A stretch of DNA of 64,000 bases from [Zimmermannella] alba NBRC 15616 (GCF_001570905.1 NZ_BCSO01000001.1:62001-126000), one strand, 5' to 3'. Counted from the first letter of the stretch, positions 16,808-25,802 are shown. Program-made: numbers and translations. Notes: generated from the sequence alone by a model not told the origin.

Positions 16808-18000
16808 GCGCGGCCGAGCTCCCGTTCAAGCACGGCGATCATGCGCTCAAGGCCCGCGAGCATCGTTTTCGTCGGGCAGGCGATGTTCATCCTCTCGAAC
16901 CCCGCGCCCTCCTCGCCGAAGATGTACCCCTCGTCGAAGAACACCTGCGCCTCCTGCGTGAAGAGCTCTTCGAGACGTTCCGGCACGATGCCGAGCGGAC
17001 GCAGATCAAGCCACTGCAGGTAGGTCGCCTCAAGCTTGTGGACGACGATCTCCGGCATCCGTGCCGCGAGGAAGTCACGAAGCACCTCGTGGTTCTGCTG
17101 CACGTGCTCGATGAGCGCATCCAGCCAGCCCTCGGCGCGCTCGTACGCGGCCTGGCAGGCGATGTAGCCGAGCGTGTTCACGGCCGTCTCGCCCTGCGCG
17201 GCGTGCTCGGCGAGGAAACGGCGGCGCATCTCGGCATCCGGAATGATGATGTTGCTCGTTGCGAGACCCGCAATGTTGAAGCTCTTGCTCGGTGCCGTAC
17301 ACACGATGAGCTGGCGGGAGATCTCGGGATGCGCGAGCGCCGTCACGGTGTGCGTGGTGCCCGGCATAACGAGGTCGAAGTGGATTTCGTCACTCACGAG
17401 CACGACATCGTGGGCGAGGCAGATGTCGGCGATCCGGTGCAGATCGTCGCGCGACCACGCCTGGCCGATCGGGTTGTGCGGCGAACATAGCAGCATCATC
17501 TTCGTGCTGGGGTGGGATGCCAGTTCCTCGAGCTGTTCGAAGTCGTAGCGGTAGTGGCCGTCCTCGAGAATGAGTGGGTTGCGGGCGAGCGTGCGGCCCG
17601 TGCGCTCGATCGCCTCAAAGAACGGGTAGTAGACGGGCGTACTGATGATGACGGCATCGCCCGGTTCGCTCAACGCGCGGATGGCGGTGTAGATCGCGGG
17701 CACGATGCCCGGGGTCATGCACACCCACGATGGCTCGATATCCCATCCATGACGACGCCGCATCCACGACGCCACGGCATCGAGATATGCGACGCTTGGC
17801 TGTGCATAGCCGAGAATGCCGCCGCTCGAGAGGAAATCGGTGAGCGCCGAAACAATTTCTGGCGCGTGCGGAATGTCAAGATCGGCCACCGAGAACGGCG
17901 CGATGCCGGTTGCCACATTCGGGCATGATGCCGCCATCAAATCCCACTTCTTTGATCCGGAATTCGTGCGGCACACGAGCGTCGAGAAATCGTACGACAT
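16804..18000 (-). CDS. MalY/PatB-type PLP-dependent aminotransferase (cystathionine beta-lyase-like)
   Basis: A 398-aa fold-type I PLP enzyme of the MalY/PatB subclass, which usually has C-S beta-lyase activity on cystathionine or cysteine conjugates. The N-terminal WDLMAASCPNVATGIAPFSV resembles the MalY 'W-D' region, and VADLDIP is typical. The PLP lysine lies in TAPSKSFNIAG, with LCSPHNPIGQAW and VSDEIHFDL before it. ATG 18000 is chosen from family alignment and the AGGA ribosome site; the longer frame adds 37 unrelated residues. Confidence 0.9.
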   Translation of the reverse strand: MSYDFSTLVCRTNSGSKKWDLMAASCPNVATGIAPFSVADLDIPHAPEIVSALTDFLSSGGILGYAQPSVAYLDAVASWMRRRHGWDIEPSWVCMTPGIVPAIYTAIRALSEPGDAVIISTPVYYPFFEAIERTGRTLARNPLILEDGHYRYDFEQLEELASHPSTKMMLLCSPHNPIGQAWSRDDLHRIADICLAHDVVLVSDEIHFDLVMPGTTHTVTALAHPEISRQLIVCTAPSKSFNIAGLATSNIIIPDAEMRRRFLAEHAAQGETAVNTLGYIACQAAYERAEGWLDALIEHVQQNHEVLRDFLAARMPEIVVHKLEATYLQWLDLRPLGIVPERLEELFTQEAQVFFDEGYIFGEEGAGFERMNIACPTKTMLAGLERMIAVLERELGRA

Positions 18001-18169
18001 GAAACGTCCTGTCTTGACCATTGCGGAATTGGGTGCAGCACTGCGCTGATGCAGGTGAGCGTACGCCGCTGCCGTGCTGTTGGCCATTCGGCGCAAGATG
18101 GAAGACAACACGGTTTGTCGCGGTGCGAATTCGCAGGCACAGCGCTGGGGTGTTCGTCACACTTGATTT

Positions 18170-18607
18170 ATGAGTGAGATTCGCACCGCAACCTTCGCCG
18201 AACTCGATACCCGCACGGCATATTTGCTGTGGAAGCTGCGCGGCGACGTGTTCGTCGTCGAGCAGGAGTGTCCGTATCCCGAGCTCGATGGTCGCGACAT
18301 GGAGTCGGCGACCGTGCACATGTGGATCGAGGAGCACGATGTTCCCGTCGCGTACCTGCGCATTCTTGAGGATGGCGACATGGCCCGAATTGGGCGCGTC
18401 GTCTGCAACGCGGGCTACCGCGGCAAGGGCTACCCGACGAAGCTCATGAACGCTGCTGTGGAACGGATCGGATCGCAGGTGTCGACGCTCGATGCGCAGT
18501 CGTACCTCACACACTGGTATGAACGCTTTGGTTACCGGGCGAGCGGCTCGGAGTTCCTTGAGGATGGCATCCCGCACACACCGATGCTCCGCCAGCCCGC
18601 GAACTAG
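18170..18607 (+). CDS. elaA: ElaA-like GNAT acetyltransferase
   Basis: A 145-aa GNAT-fold protein of the ElaA group. The N-terminal YLLWKLRGDVFVVEQECPYPELDGRD signature (residues 17 onwards) is characteristic, followed by AYLRILEDG. The acetyl-CoA site is RIGRVVCNAGYRGKGYPTKL, and the ending is YERFGY. The substrate is unknown. It is divergent from the lyase gene. Confidence 0.9.
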   Translation: MSEIRTATFAELDTRTAYLLWKLRGDVFVVEQECPYPELDGRDMESATVHMWIEEHDVPVAYLRILEDGDMARIGRVVCNAGYRGKGYPTKLMNAAVERIGSQVSTLDAQSYLTHWYERFGYRASGSEFLEDGIPHTPMLRQPAN

Positions 18608-18665
18608 CGCTCGCGTGCGGTGATCTCGATATCGAGACCATCGGTGCGCGGAGCGTCCTCATCCC

Positions 18666-18694
18666 TTGCAACTGGTTGCGGCTACAACTAAGCT
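18666..18694 (+). promoter_or_regulatory. Promoter before the broken VOC gene
   Basis: TTGCAA (18666-18671) and TAAGCT (18689-18694) are spaced 17 bases. GCAAC-TG-GTTGC and a further CAACT in the spacer resemble MarR-type half-sites, so this could also be an operator. The downstream gene is degenerate. Confidence 0.45.
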
Positions 18695-18733
18695 TGCGGG
18701 GTGGGTCAGGCGGCCCGATGAAGGAATCCGCTC

Positions 18734-19097
18734 ATGGAACAGCCCACACCGCACGTCGACAGTCAGCGTCTCGCCGTTGACACGCACATGGATCTCGTCA
18801 CGCTGCTGGTCGGCGACCTCGACAACATGTCGAGCTACTACGAGCGGGCGCTCGCAATGGAACCGCTCGAGGAACGCGCGCAGCGCAGGCCCGCGCGCGG
18901 CAAGCCTGGGCCTCGGGGATGTCACGATCACGGTCACGGCTCGTGACGAGCTCGATGCCCTTCGTGAGCGTCTCACGCGCACAAGCCTCCCCTTTGAAGA
19001 CCACGGTGACCGTGTCGTCACGCGCAACCCGTGGAGTACGCAGATCACCGTCGCGCTGCCGGGGCGCTCGGTCGAGTCGGTGCTGCGGGCTGCCTAA
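18734..19097 (+). pseudogene. Broken VOC-family (glyoxalase-like) gene
   Basis: The first frame encodes a normal VOC start (MDLVTLLVGDLDNMSSYYERAL, about 18788-18860), preceded by a ribosome site GAAGGA. Near 18880-18905 the similarity jumps to another frame, which encodes a VOC end (GLGDVTITVTARDELDALRE, then RNPWSTQITVALPG) up to 19097. The middle of the protein is missing, so both an internal deletion and a frameshift are needed. Not functional as read. Confidence 0.7.
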
Positions 19098-19143
19098 TCG
19101 GCGCCGCGCAGGCTGTCCACTCGAGGCTTGAGCACACAACGAA

Positions 19144-19176
19144 GGCGGGTCCGGAGCATCAAGCCCCGGACCCGCC
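19144..19176 (-). terminator. Rho-independent terminator of the RidA fusion gene
   Basis: Perfect 11-bp stem GGCGGGTCCGG (19144-19154) with its complement at 19166-19176 and an 11-base loop. On the minus strand it follows the RidA stop codon by about 40 bases and leads into a TTCGTTGTGTG tail. It may also stop readthrough from the plus strand. Confidence 0.75.
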
Positions 19177-19215
19177 TCGTGTCATGAATCCCCGGCCGGA
19201 TTCAATCGGTTGTTA

Positions 19216-20478
19216 CTACTTGCGAGGGGTGCCCTCGGCGTTCGACACGACGGCGTCGATCATGACCGAAGCGCCCTCGGCAAGCTTGCCAACCTTGACG
19301 ACGCGGCGAGCAGGGGTGCCCTCCGGGAAGTACTCGCCGTAAACCTCTTCAACTGCAGCGAGGTCAGCGAGGTCGGTGAGGTAGAGGTTGATCTTGACGA
19401 TGTCGGCGAGCTTGTGGTCGATGTGCTCCACGATGGCCTTGATGTGCTCGAGAGCCTGCTTGGCCTCAGCCTTCACGCCACCCTCAACGAGCTTGCCCTC
19501 GAGGTCGACACCGATCTGTGCCGAGAGGTTGTTGTAGTGCGAGAAGGCGACGGTCTGCGTCGAGAGCTCGCTGCGCGGAGCCTGGTCCGTGTTGCTGGCC
19601 CAGATGACGATGCCGTGGCGGTCCTCAACAGCCTGCGGCGGGGTGCCGTCACCGTGCGAGACAACAGCCTCGACCGAGACGCGTGCGCCGTGGGGGAGGT
19701 CAGCAACCTCGACGACGGTGCGAGCCGGGACGTAGGCGATGGCGCGAGCGATGGCGCTGTCGGGGAAGAAGGTCGTGTAGACCGTGTTGACTGCCTCGAG
19801 GTCTGCGAGGTCCTTGAGGAAGATCGTGATCTTCACGATGTCGTCGAACGGAGCGTCGACCGACTCGAGGATGGCCTTGAGGTTATCGAAAGCCTGCTTG
19901 GCCTCTGCCTCAATGCCGCCCTCAACGACCTTGCCCGTCTCGGGGTCGATGCCGAGCTGAGCCGAGATGTTGTTGTAGTGCGAGAAGGCGACGGTCTGGG
20001 TGGCAACGTCGCACTTGGGAGCATGGTCGGTGTTGCGGGCGAGCTTGACGAGGTCGTCAGCCTGCGGAGCGTTCGGGATGGTGCCGAGGCCGTGCGAGAC
20101 GACTGCCTCGATGGCGAGCTTGGCGCCCTTCTGGAGCTCCTGAACAGCGATGACCGTGCGGGTCGGGAAGTACTCGCCGTAGAACTTCTTCTGTGCTTCG
20201 TTCACTGCCTCGAGGTCAGTGATGTCCGTGAGCAGGACCGTGATGCGCACGACGTCGTCGAGCTTGCGGTCGATGCTCTCAAGGATGGCCTTGAGGCTCT
20301 CGAAGGAGCGGGTGGCCTGCTCGAGGGCGCCGCCCTCAACGAGCTCGCCGGTTGCAGGGTCGATCGGCAGGATGGCCGAGAAGTGGTTGTAGTGCGAGAA
20401 AGCGACGGTCTGCGATGCGGACTCGACCTTGGGGGCCTGGTCCGTGTTGCGGGCGAGGACCTCGTTGAATGCGCTCAT
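19216..20478 (-). CDS. Triple tandem RidA-domain protein (reactive intermediate deaminase fusion)
   Basis: A 420-aa protein made of three complete RidA/YjgF-YER057c-UK114 domains in tandem: residues about 1-138, 143-281 and 290-420. Each repeats the SQTVAFSHYN motif and ends in the (P)xRxV...(I/V)(E/D)AVVS block. The Arg that binds the imine/enamine substrate carboxylate is kept in all three (Arg107, Arg253, Arg391 or 392). The adjacent acidic residue is Glu124, Glu270 and Asp408. RidA normally is a homotrimer of about 130-aa subunits with active sites at subunit interfaces, so this chain could fold as a one-chain trimer. The AAGGAG ribosome site fixes the start. It is monocistronic, with its own terminator. 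Confidence 0.93.
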   Translation of the reverse strand: MSAFNEVLARNTDQAPKVESASQTVAFSHYNHFSAILPIDPATGELVEGGALEQATRSFESLKAILESIDRKLDDVVRITVLLTDITDLEAVNEAQKKFYGEYFPTRTVIAVQELQKGAKLAIEAVVSHGLGTIPNAPQADDLVKLARNTDHAPKCDVATQTVAFSHYNNISAQLGIDPETGKVVEGGIEAEAKQAFDNLKAILESVDAPFDDIVKITIFLKDLADLEAVNTVYTTFFPDSAIARAIAYVPARTVVEVADLPHGARVSVEAVVSHGDGTPPQAVEDRHGIVIWASNTDQAPRSELSTQTVAFSHYNNLSAQIGVDLEGKLVEGGVKAEAKQALEHIKAIVEHIDHKLADIVKINLYLTDLADLAAVEEVYGEYFPEGTPARRVVKVGKLAEGASVMIDAVVSNAEGTPRK

Positions 20479-21045
20479 GAACAGCTCCTTGGGAGGTGGT
20501 GGAACTTGGCAATACGGAATATCTCGGTGTCAAACAAATGACATCAAGTTCCGCAGCAAATGCGTTGCCGTGTTCGCGACAATGATGCAATTGCTGCGCA
20601 CTTGAAGCGGTGAAATATTGCTTCAAGCGCTACACACACGCGCATCAAAGATGTGGTGTGTTTTGCCTCACCGTACTCTCGAACATCAGGTGCGTCACCC
20701 CCATTGGTGAATATGACAAGGACCGTGGAGGTTGTGCCCAGGCGCTTGTCATCTAGCGAACTCGGGGCTTGACGGCGAGGGGGTAGCCCTGTACAAAATG
20801 TCCGGATACTGCTTTGTGTGCTGCGCTCGACTCCTTGCGAGCCTGGTGTAATTGGCTGCCCTAGAATATGTTGATGTGAAGAGAATTCTTCGCGTGAACA
20901 CTGCGTGAAGCTGTTGAGGGTGCGGCTGAATGTGTGCCACGATTCGTGACTCAAAATTCTCTGAATTCGATTCGCCGGCGTCGCATTTGCTCTGGCGGCC
21001 GCGTTCGAGCGTGTTCATGCGGCGCGAGGCAGAAACGGGGGAGTC
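20479..21045. other. AT-richer intergenic region upstream of the RidA fusion
   Basis: 567 bases without a supported gene, visibly richer in A/T than the surroundings. It holds the ribosome site of the RidA fusion, an 8-bp inverted repeat GGAACTTG (20501-20508) / CAAGTTCC (20545-20552), a TTGACA-like -35 on the minus strand (complement of 20528-20533) and a second 8-bp inverted repeat at 20601-20627. The rest shows no recognisable element. The composition suggests regulatory or acquired DNA. Confidence 0.5.
20601..20627. promoter_or_regulatory. Inverted repeat upstream of the RidA fusion, candidate operator
   Basis: CTTGAAGC (20601-20608) and GCTTCAAG (20620-20627) form a perfect 8-bp dyad with an 11-base spacer, about 125 bases upstream of the RidA fusion start. 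A regulator site is plausible; no protein can be assigned. Confidence 0.4.
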
Positions 21046-21573
21046 GTGAAACGCCTGGAAGGACCGAGTCAACTGTTTCGCGCCTGGCTCATCCATGACG
21101 TCGAGGAAGCCCTCGCGTTTCCGAGCACCTGCGACGACCTCGCCGTCCTGACCGGCATCGCACCCCTTCGGATAACCGCAGCGCAGTCGTGGCTCGCGGT
21201 GACGCTTGCCGGGCTCGGCGTCCGGTACGCGTGCCAGCGTGGCGCGGCGAGCAAGGGGCACTCGCGGCTGTACCGGGGGACAGTAGCTGGCCTGGAGTTG
21301 CATGTGCTCACGCATGTCCTCGCGAGCGTTGCGCGTCGGGGCTACACGGCGGGTTTGGTGACGGCGCCGCTCGTCATGCTGCCGGGTGCTCGGCGGGCTC
21401 GTCAGGAACTCGCCGAACTGGGGCGGCCGCTGACGTTTCCAGATGGGCTGCGCGGGATCGGCTTCTTGCTGTCGCTCGCGCTGCTCTCTCACGGGCTCGC
21501 GCGCCTCGCACTGCCGCGCGCCACGTGGCTGGGCGCGAGGCGGCACGAGCCCGAACTTGAGATGACGCGCTAA
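21046..21573 (+). CDS. HXXEE domain-containing protein
   Basis: A 175-aa protein with the family-defining WLIHDVEEALAFP near its start (His17, Glu20, Glu21) and three hydrophobic segments, including a His-rich VLTHVLASVARRGYTAGLV helix. HXXEE proteins are uncharacterised membrane proteins; the His and Glu residues suggest metal binding. It starts at GTG 21046. Its stop overlaps the stop of the convergent gene. Confidence 0.7.
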   Translation: MKRLEGPSQLFRAWLIHDVEEALAFPSTCDDLAVLTGIAPLRITAAQSWLAVTLAGLGVRYACQRGAASKGHSRLYRGTVAGLELHVLTHVLASVARRGYTAGLVTAPLVMLPGARRARQELAELGRPLTFPDGLRGIGFLLSLALLSHGLARLALPRATWLGARRHEPELEMTR

Positions 21574-21896
21574 GCCTCGTCCACCTGCAGCTCGCCCATC
21601 GGACCCCAACCCTCGCAGTCGACCTGCTGCGAGACGATCTGCGGGGTCGCGCTCAGGTACTGCGGGAAGTCCTGCTGCATCTGCTTGAAGTGCTCCGAGT
21701 TGACGTGCGGGGCGGCGCCCTCATCCTCGAATGCTTCGATGAGGACGTAGGCGTTCGGGTCGTCGATGCTGCGCGACCATTCGAACCACTTGTTGCCGGG
21801 CTCGGCGCGCGTTGCCTCCGTGAAGGGGCGGACGATTTCGGGCCAGTTGTCGGCGTGCTCAGGCTTTACCGGGAACTTCACATTGATGAGGATCAT
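21570..21896 (-). CDS. Putative quinol monooxygenase (ABM domain)
   Basis: A 108-aa ferredoxin-like alpha/beta-barrel protein of the antibiotic biosynthesis monooxygenase (ABM/YgiN) family. Family features are the first strand MILINVKFPVKPEHADNW, the EPGNKWFEWSRS strand, VLIEAFEDEGA and the HVNSEHFKQM helix. Members oxidise small quinols without cofactor, and many remain uncharacterised. ATG 21896 starts the first strand; the 13 extra upstream codons are discarded. Confidence 0.85.
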   Translation of the reverse strand: MILINVKFPVKPEHADNWPEIVRPFTEATRAEPGNKWFEWSRSIDDPNAYVLIEAFEDEGAAPHVNSEHFKQMQQDFPQYLSATPQIVSQQVDCEGWGPMGELQVDEA

Positions 21897-21936
21897 GGCC
21901 CCGACCCTACGAAACCGGGCTGATTGAGGCCCCAAA

Positions 21937-21987
21937 CTGAGCTGATCGAGTAGGGCGCAGCCCGTATCGAGATCACACGGTGTGGCA
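21937..21987. repeat. 51-bp interspersed repeat, copy 1
   Basis: Matches 24745-24795 at 48 of 51 positions. It contains the GTCGAGTAGGGC / GCCCGTATCGAGAT imperfect hairpin common to the intergenic repeat family of this window. Non-coding. Confidence 0.7.
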
Positions 21988-22002
21988 GCCGCGCTTGAAC
22001 GG

Positions 22003-22120
22003 TGACCAGTTTTGGCTATATATCGCGCATCCCCTCAAATACGGCGAGATAGTCGCTATATGACCAAAATCGGTCAGCCCAACTCACGCCGGTGGTCTCG
22101 ATACACCGCCTCCGGCGGCG
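22003..22120. repeat. Composite palindromic repeat, copy A1
   Basis: A long hairpin (arms 22003-22022 and 22057-22076, 16 of 20 paired) followed by a shared tail that includes CGGTGGTCTCGATACACCGC. The same combination occurs at 25885-26007. The outermost stem pairs differ between the two copies in a compensatory way (TGACC/GGTCA here, TGTCC/GGACA there). Confidence 0.75.
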
Positions 22121-22182
22121 CTCGGCCACCTCAGCCTGGCACTCGGCCACCTCGTCACGCCGCATGGGACGATGGAGGCACA

Positions 22183-24717
22183 ATGCGCCTCATCGACACG
22201 CTTTCCGAGCTCGGCTCTGAGCCCACCGCCGACGATCTCTACGAACACTTCACCGTCTGGGCCGAATCCAACGGGACCACGCTCTACCCGCACCAGGACG
22301 AGGCCGCCCTCGAGATCTTCACCGGCGCGAACGCGATCATCACCACACCGACCGGCTCCGGCAAGTCTCTCATCGCACTCGCTGCCCACTATCGCGCCAT
22401 CGCCACCGACGGCGTCTCCTTCTACACCGCGCCGATCAAGGCACTCGTGAGCGAAAAGTTCTTCGCCCTCTGCGACATCTTTGGTGCCGACAACGTCGGC
22501 ATGGTGACCGGTGACGCATCCGTCAACGCCGACGCCCCGATCATCTGCTGCACCGCCGAGATCCTCGCGAACATCGCCCTCCGCGAAGGCCGTGAGGCCG
22601 ACGTCAGCAATGTCGTCATGGACGAGTTCCACTTCATCGCCGAGCCCGACCGAGGCTGGGCCTGGCAGGTCGGCGTCACCGAGCTTCCGCAGGCACAGTT
22701 CACCTGCATGAGTGCGACACTCGGCGACGTGAACCAGCTTCAGGACGACCTCACCCGCCGCACCGGCCGCGAGACCGCGATCATCGCGGGTGCAGAGCGT
22801 CCCGTCCCGCTCGACTACCGCTGGGCGATGACGCCCCTCCACGAGACCGTGCAGGAGATCGTCGACAAGGGGCAGGCGCCCGTCTACATCGTCCACTCGA
22901 CGCAGGCCGCAGCGCTCGAACGCGCCCAGTCGCTCATGTCGGTGCAGCTCATCTCAAAGGACGAGAAAGCCCAGATCACTGAGGCCCTCGGCCACTTCCG
23001 CTTCACGAAAGGCTTCGGGCAGACCCTCAAGAAGCTCGTCCTGCAGGGCATCGGCGTCCACCATGCCGGCATGCTGCCGCGCTACCGCCGTCTCGTCGAG
23101 ACGCTTGCGCAGCAGGGGCTGCTCAAGGCGATCTGCGGCACGGACACGCTCGGCGTTGGCATCAACGTCCCCATCCGAACCGTGCTCTTCACGAGCCTCA
23201 CGAAGTTCGACGGTCGGCGGATGCGCATCCTCCGCAGCCGAGAATTCCACCAGATTGCGGGACGTGCAGGCCGCGCAGGCTTCGACACGATCGGCCACGT
23301 CGTCGCGCAGGCGCCCGAGCATGTCATTGAGAATGAGCGTGCACTCGCGAAGGCGGGGGACGATCCGAAGAAACGCCGCAAGGTGCAGAAGAAGAAACCG
23401 CCCGAGGGCTTTGTGTCGTGGACGGAAGCGAGTTTCGAGAAGCTCATCGCCTCGGTGCCAGAGACCTTGCATCCGCGCATGAAGATGACGCACGCGATGC
23501 TCCTCAACCTTCTCGAGCGAGACGCGGACACTGTGCAGGCGGTTGCGAACCTCATCCACGAGTCGGCGCGGGACGAGACCGAGGAGCGCAAGCTCCGAAA
23601 GCGTGCCCTGGCGCTCGGGAAGTCGCTCCTGGACGCCGGCACGGTGGAGCGACTGCCCGAGCCGCTCCCGAGCGGTAAGCGCTACCGCTTGAACATGGAC
23701 CTCCAGGATGGCTTCGCGCTCAACCAGCCGCTCTCGGAGTTTGCGATTGCTTCACTGGAGCTGCTCGACCCGGCAAGCCCCGATTTTGTGCTCGACATCG
23801 TGAGCGTCATCGAAGCGACGCTCGACAACCCGATGGCGATCCTCGTGCAGCAGCAGTTCATTGTGCGCGGTGAGGCGGTCGCCGAGATGAAGGCTGATGG
23901 TTACGACTACGAGGAACGGATGGAGGTGCTCGAGGGAATCGAGTGGCCGAAACCGCTTGAGGAACTCCTCACGGAGGCGTATCTCGCGTATCTCCCGAGC
24001 CACCCGTGGGTGGGGGAGAACGCCCTCGCACCGAAGTCGATCGTGCGTGACATGTACTCCCGGGCGATGGGATTCGGTGAGTTTGTCGCGCATTACAAGG
24101 TGCAGCGCAGCGAGGGGCTCTTGCTCCGCTACCTCTCGGACGCGTACCGTGCGCTCCGCCAGACCGTGCCCGAGCGGTACGTGACCGAGGAGTTTGACGA
24201 TCTCGTGGAGTGGCTTGGCGAGGTCATCCGGCTCACCGACTCCTCGCTCATTGACGAGTGGGAGGCGCTCACTGACCCGTCGAAGTCGGGGCAGGAGCGA
24301 GTCGAGCAGGCGCAGCATCCGCTCATGGCGCAGCGTCCGGTCACCGGCAATGAGCGTGCCTTCCGTGTCATGGTGCGGAATGCGATGTGGCACCGCGTGG
24401 AACTCATGTCTCGCGACCGCGTCGAGCAGCTCGCGGCGCTTGACGCGAACGATCCGGACCCGGTCATGAGCGAGGATGCTTGGGACCGCGCGCTCGGCGA
24501 CTACTGGGACGAACACGAAGAGATGCTCGTGGATGCGGACGCCCGCGGCCCCGCGATGCTCTCGATCGTGCCGCGTGGCCGCGTGTGGGAGGTCGTGCAG
24601 ACGATCCATGACCCGGCGGGCAACCACGACTGGCGCCTCGAAGCGACGGTCGACCTCGATGCGTGCGATGAGGCGGGGGAGCTCATCCTCCACATCACCG
24701 CCCTCCGCCGCCTGTAG
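22183..24717 (+). CDS. DEAD/DEAH-box helicase with DUF3516 domain (Ski2-like)
   Basis: An 844-aa superfamily 2 helicase. Motif I is TPTGSGKS, motif II is MDEFHF (DExH variant), motif III is SATLG, motif V includes CGTDTLGVGINVP and motif VI is QIAGRAGRAGFD, in order within the first 300 residues. A Lys-rich linker (KKRRKVQKKKPP) follows, then the actinobacterial C-terminal DUF3516 region. RNA or DNA remodelling is expected. ATG 22183 is supported by GGAGG eight bases upstream; the longer open frame runs through the upstream repeats and is discarded. Confidence 0.92.
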   Translation: MRLIDTLSELGSEPTADDLYEHFTVWAESNGTTLYPHQDEAALEIFTGANAIITTPTGSGKSLIALAAHYRAIATDGVSFYTAPIKALVSEKFFALCDIFGADNVGMVTGDASVNADAPIICCTAEILANIALREGREADVSNVVMDEFHFIAEPDRGWAWQVGVTELPQAQFTCMSATLGDVNQLQDDLTRRTGRETAIIAGAERPVPLDYRWAMTPLHETVQEIVDKGQAPVYIVHSTQAAALERAQSLMSVQLISKDEKAQITEALGHFRFTKGFGQTLKKLVLQGIGVHHAGMLPRYRRLVETLAQQGLLKAICGTDTLGVGINVPIRTVLFTSLTKFDGRRMRILRSREFHQIAGRAGRAGFDTIGHVVAQAPEHVIENERALAKAGDDPKKRRKVQKKKPPEGFVSWTEASFEKLIASVPETLHPRMKMTHAMLLNLLERDADTVQAVANLIHESARDETEERKLRKRALALGKSLLDAGTVERLPEPLPSGKRYRLNMDLQDGFALNQPLSEFAIASLELLDPASPDFVLDIVSVIEATLDNPMAILVQQQFIVRGEAVAEMKADGYDYEERMEVLEGIEWPKPLEELLTEAYLAYLPSHPWVGENALAPKSIVRDMYSRAMGFGEFVAHYKVQRSEGLLLRYLSDAYRALRQTVPERYVTEEFDDLVEWLGEVIRLTDSSLIDEWEALTDPSKSGQERVEQAQHPLMAQRPVTGNERAFRVMVRNAMWHRVELMSRDRVEQLAALDANDPDPVMSEDAWDRALGDYWDEHEEMLVDADARGPAMLSIVPRGRVWEVVQTIHDPAGNHDWRLEATVDLDACDEAGELILHITALRRL

Positions 24718-24744
24718 CCCCACTGAGCTCGTCGAGTCTCACCG

Positions 24745-24795
24745 CTGAGCTGGTCGAGTAGGGCGTAGCCCGTATCGAGATCACGCGGTGTGGCA
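24745..24795. repeat. 51-bp interspersed repeat, copy 2
   Basis: Second copy of the element at 21937-21987, same orientation, three mismatches. The two copies flank the helicase gene with its upstream palindrome A1. Confidence 0.7.
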
Positions 24796-24820
24796 ACGCG
24801 CCGCCCGGTAGCCTCGGGGT

Positions 24821-25504
24821 ATGCGATTGGGGCACGAGGCACTTTGGCCAGAACTCTCCGCACAACTTGACGCGCCGGGCTCGCGCGCGGCGGTCATCCC
24901 CGTGAGCGAGAACTCACCGACCTTCGCGGTGACCGGCCTCTCAGAGCGTTCAGCGCTCGGCGCGCTCACGAAGCACACCGGGGGAGTGCTTCTCGCCGAC
25001 GGATGGGTTCGACTCCTCGGCGGCGTCGGCGCACCCGCCACGGGGCCGCGTCTGCCATCCCTCGACGAGGCTAACGACCGTGGAGCTGGACTGTACGTGG
25101 TTGGTGCCGACGTCCTCGGCGGCCTCTACGCCATCGATGGTGGCGCCTTTGAGCGTGCCGACGGGCAGCTCCACTACTGGGCACCCGACACCCTCGACTG
25201 GACCGATCTCGAAGCAGGCCTGCACACCTTCATCTCCGCCATGCTCGACGGTCACGACGCCGAGTTTTACGAGGGCCTCCGCTGGGACGGCTGGGAAGCC
25301 GAAGTCGCGACGCTTGCGCTCGACGAAGGCATCCACGTGTACCCGCTCCTGTGCACCCGCGAATCCAAGCCCCTCGAGAAAGCGAGTCGTCGGGCCGTGC
25401 CGGTGGCTGAACTCGTCGCGTTCAACGTTGACATTGCGACGCAAATCGACGGCCACGCGCCGCATCCCGTCCCGCACTACAAGGCCGCGCCAGCCGAGGC
25501 ATAG
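24821..25504 (+). CDS. DUF2625 family protein
   Basis: A 227-aa protein of the DUF2625 family: AVIPVSENSPTFAVTGLSER, SALGALTKHTGG, a GWVRLLGG motif and the long FYEGLRWDGWEAEVATL stretch. Function is unknown. TAGCCT (24809-24814), six bases before the ATG, indicates a leaderless transcript. Confidence 0.8.
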   Translation: MRLGHEALWPELSAQLDAPGSRAAVIPVSENSPTFAVTGLSERSALGALTKHTGGVLLADGWVRLLGGVGAPATGPRLPSLDEANDRGAGLYVVGADVLGGLYAIDGGAFERADGQLHYWAPDTLDWTDLEAGLHTFISAMLDGHDAEFYEGLRWDGWEAEVATLALDEGIHVYPLLCTRESKPLEKASRRAVPVAELVAFNVDIATQIDGHAPHPVPHYKAAPAEA

Positions 25505-25607
25505 CCGCCGCGTCAACTGCGCGTCACCCGATCGTCAGGAAGTGATCGGTTCGCGCTCGTGCCAACTTCAGTTTCGCTCGCGAGCATGGATACGGGAGGC
25601 AAGCGAG

Positions 25608-25802
25608 ATGAGCCAGTCCAGCACGATCGAACGCACAAAGACCACCCCGACCATCGCGGATCACGCGCCCGAGGACGCCGCGCGCAAGCGTGCCCAACAG
25701 GCGGCAGAACGCATCGAAGTCACGACGCCCGTCTGCCAGAGCTGCTGGGTGGCCGTGAGTCTCACCGGCGTGTGCAACGTCTGCGGCGAACAGGTCGCGT
25801 AG
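25608..25802 (+). CDS. Small zinc-ribbon-like protein, 64 aa
   Basis: A short gene within a longer out-of-context open frame. ATG 25608 follows GGGAGG by eight bases. The product has a charged helical N-terminus (EDAARKRAQQAAERIEV) and a C-terminal pair of Cys-X2-Cys motifs (CQSC and CNVC, ten residues apart), typical of a small zinc ribbon. Function unknown. Confidence 0.65.
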   Translation: MSQSSTIERTKTTPTIADHAPEDAARKRAQQAAERIEVTTPVCQSCWVAVSLTGVCNVCGEQVA

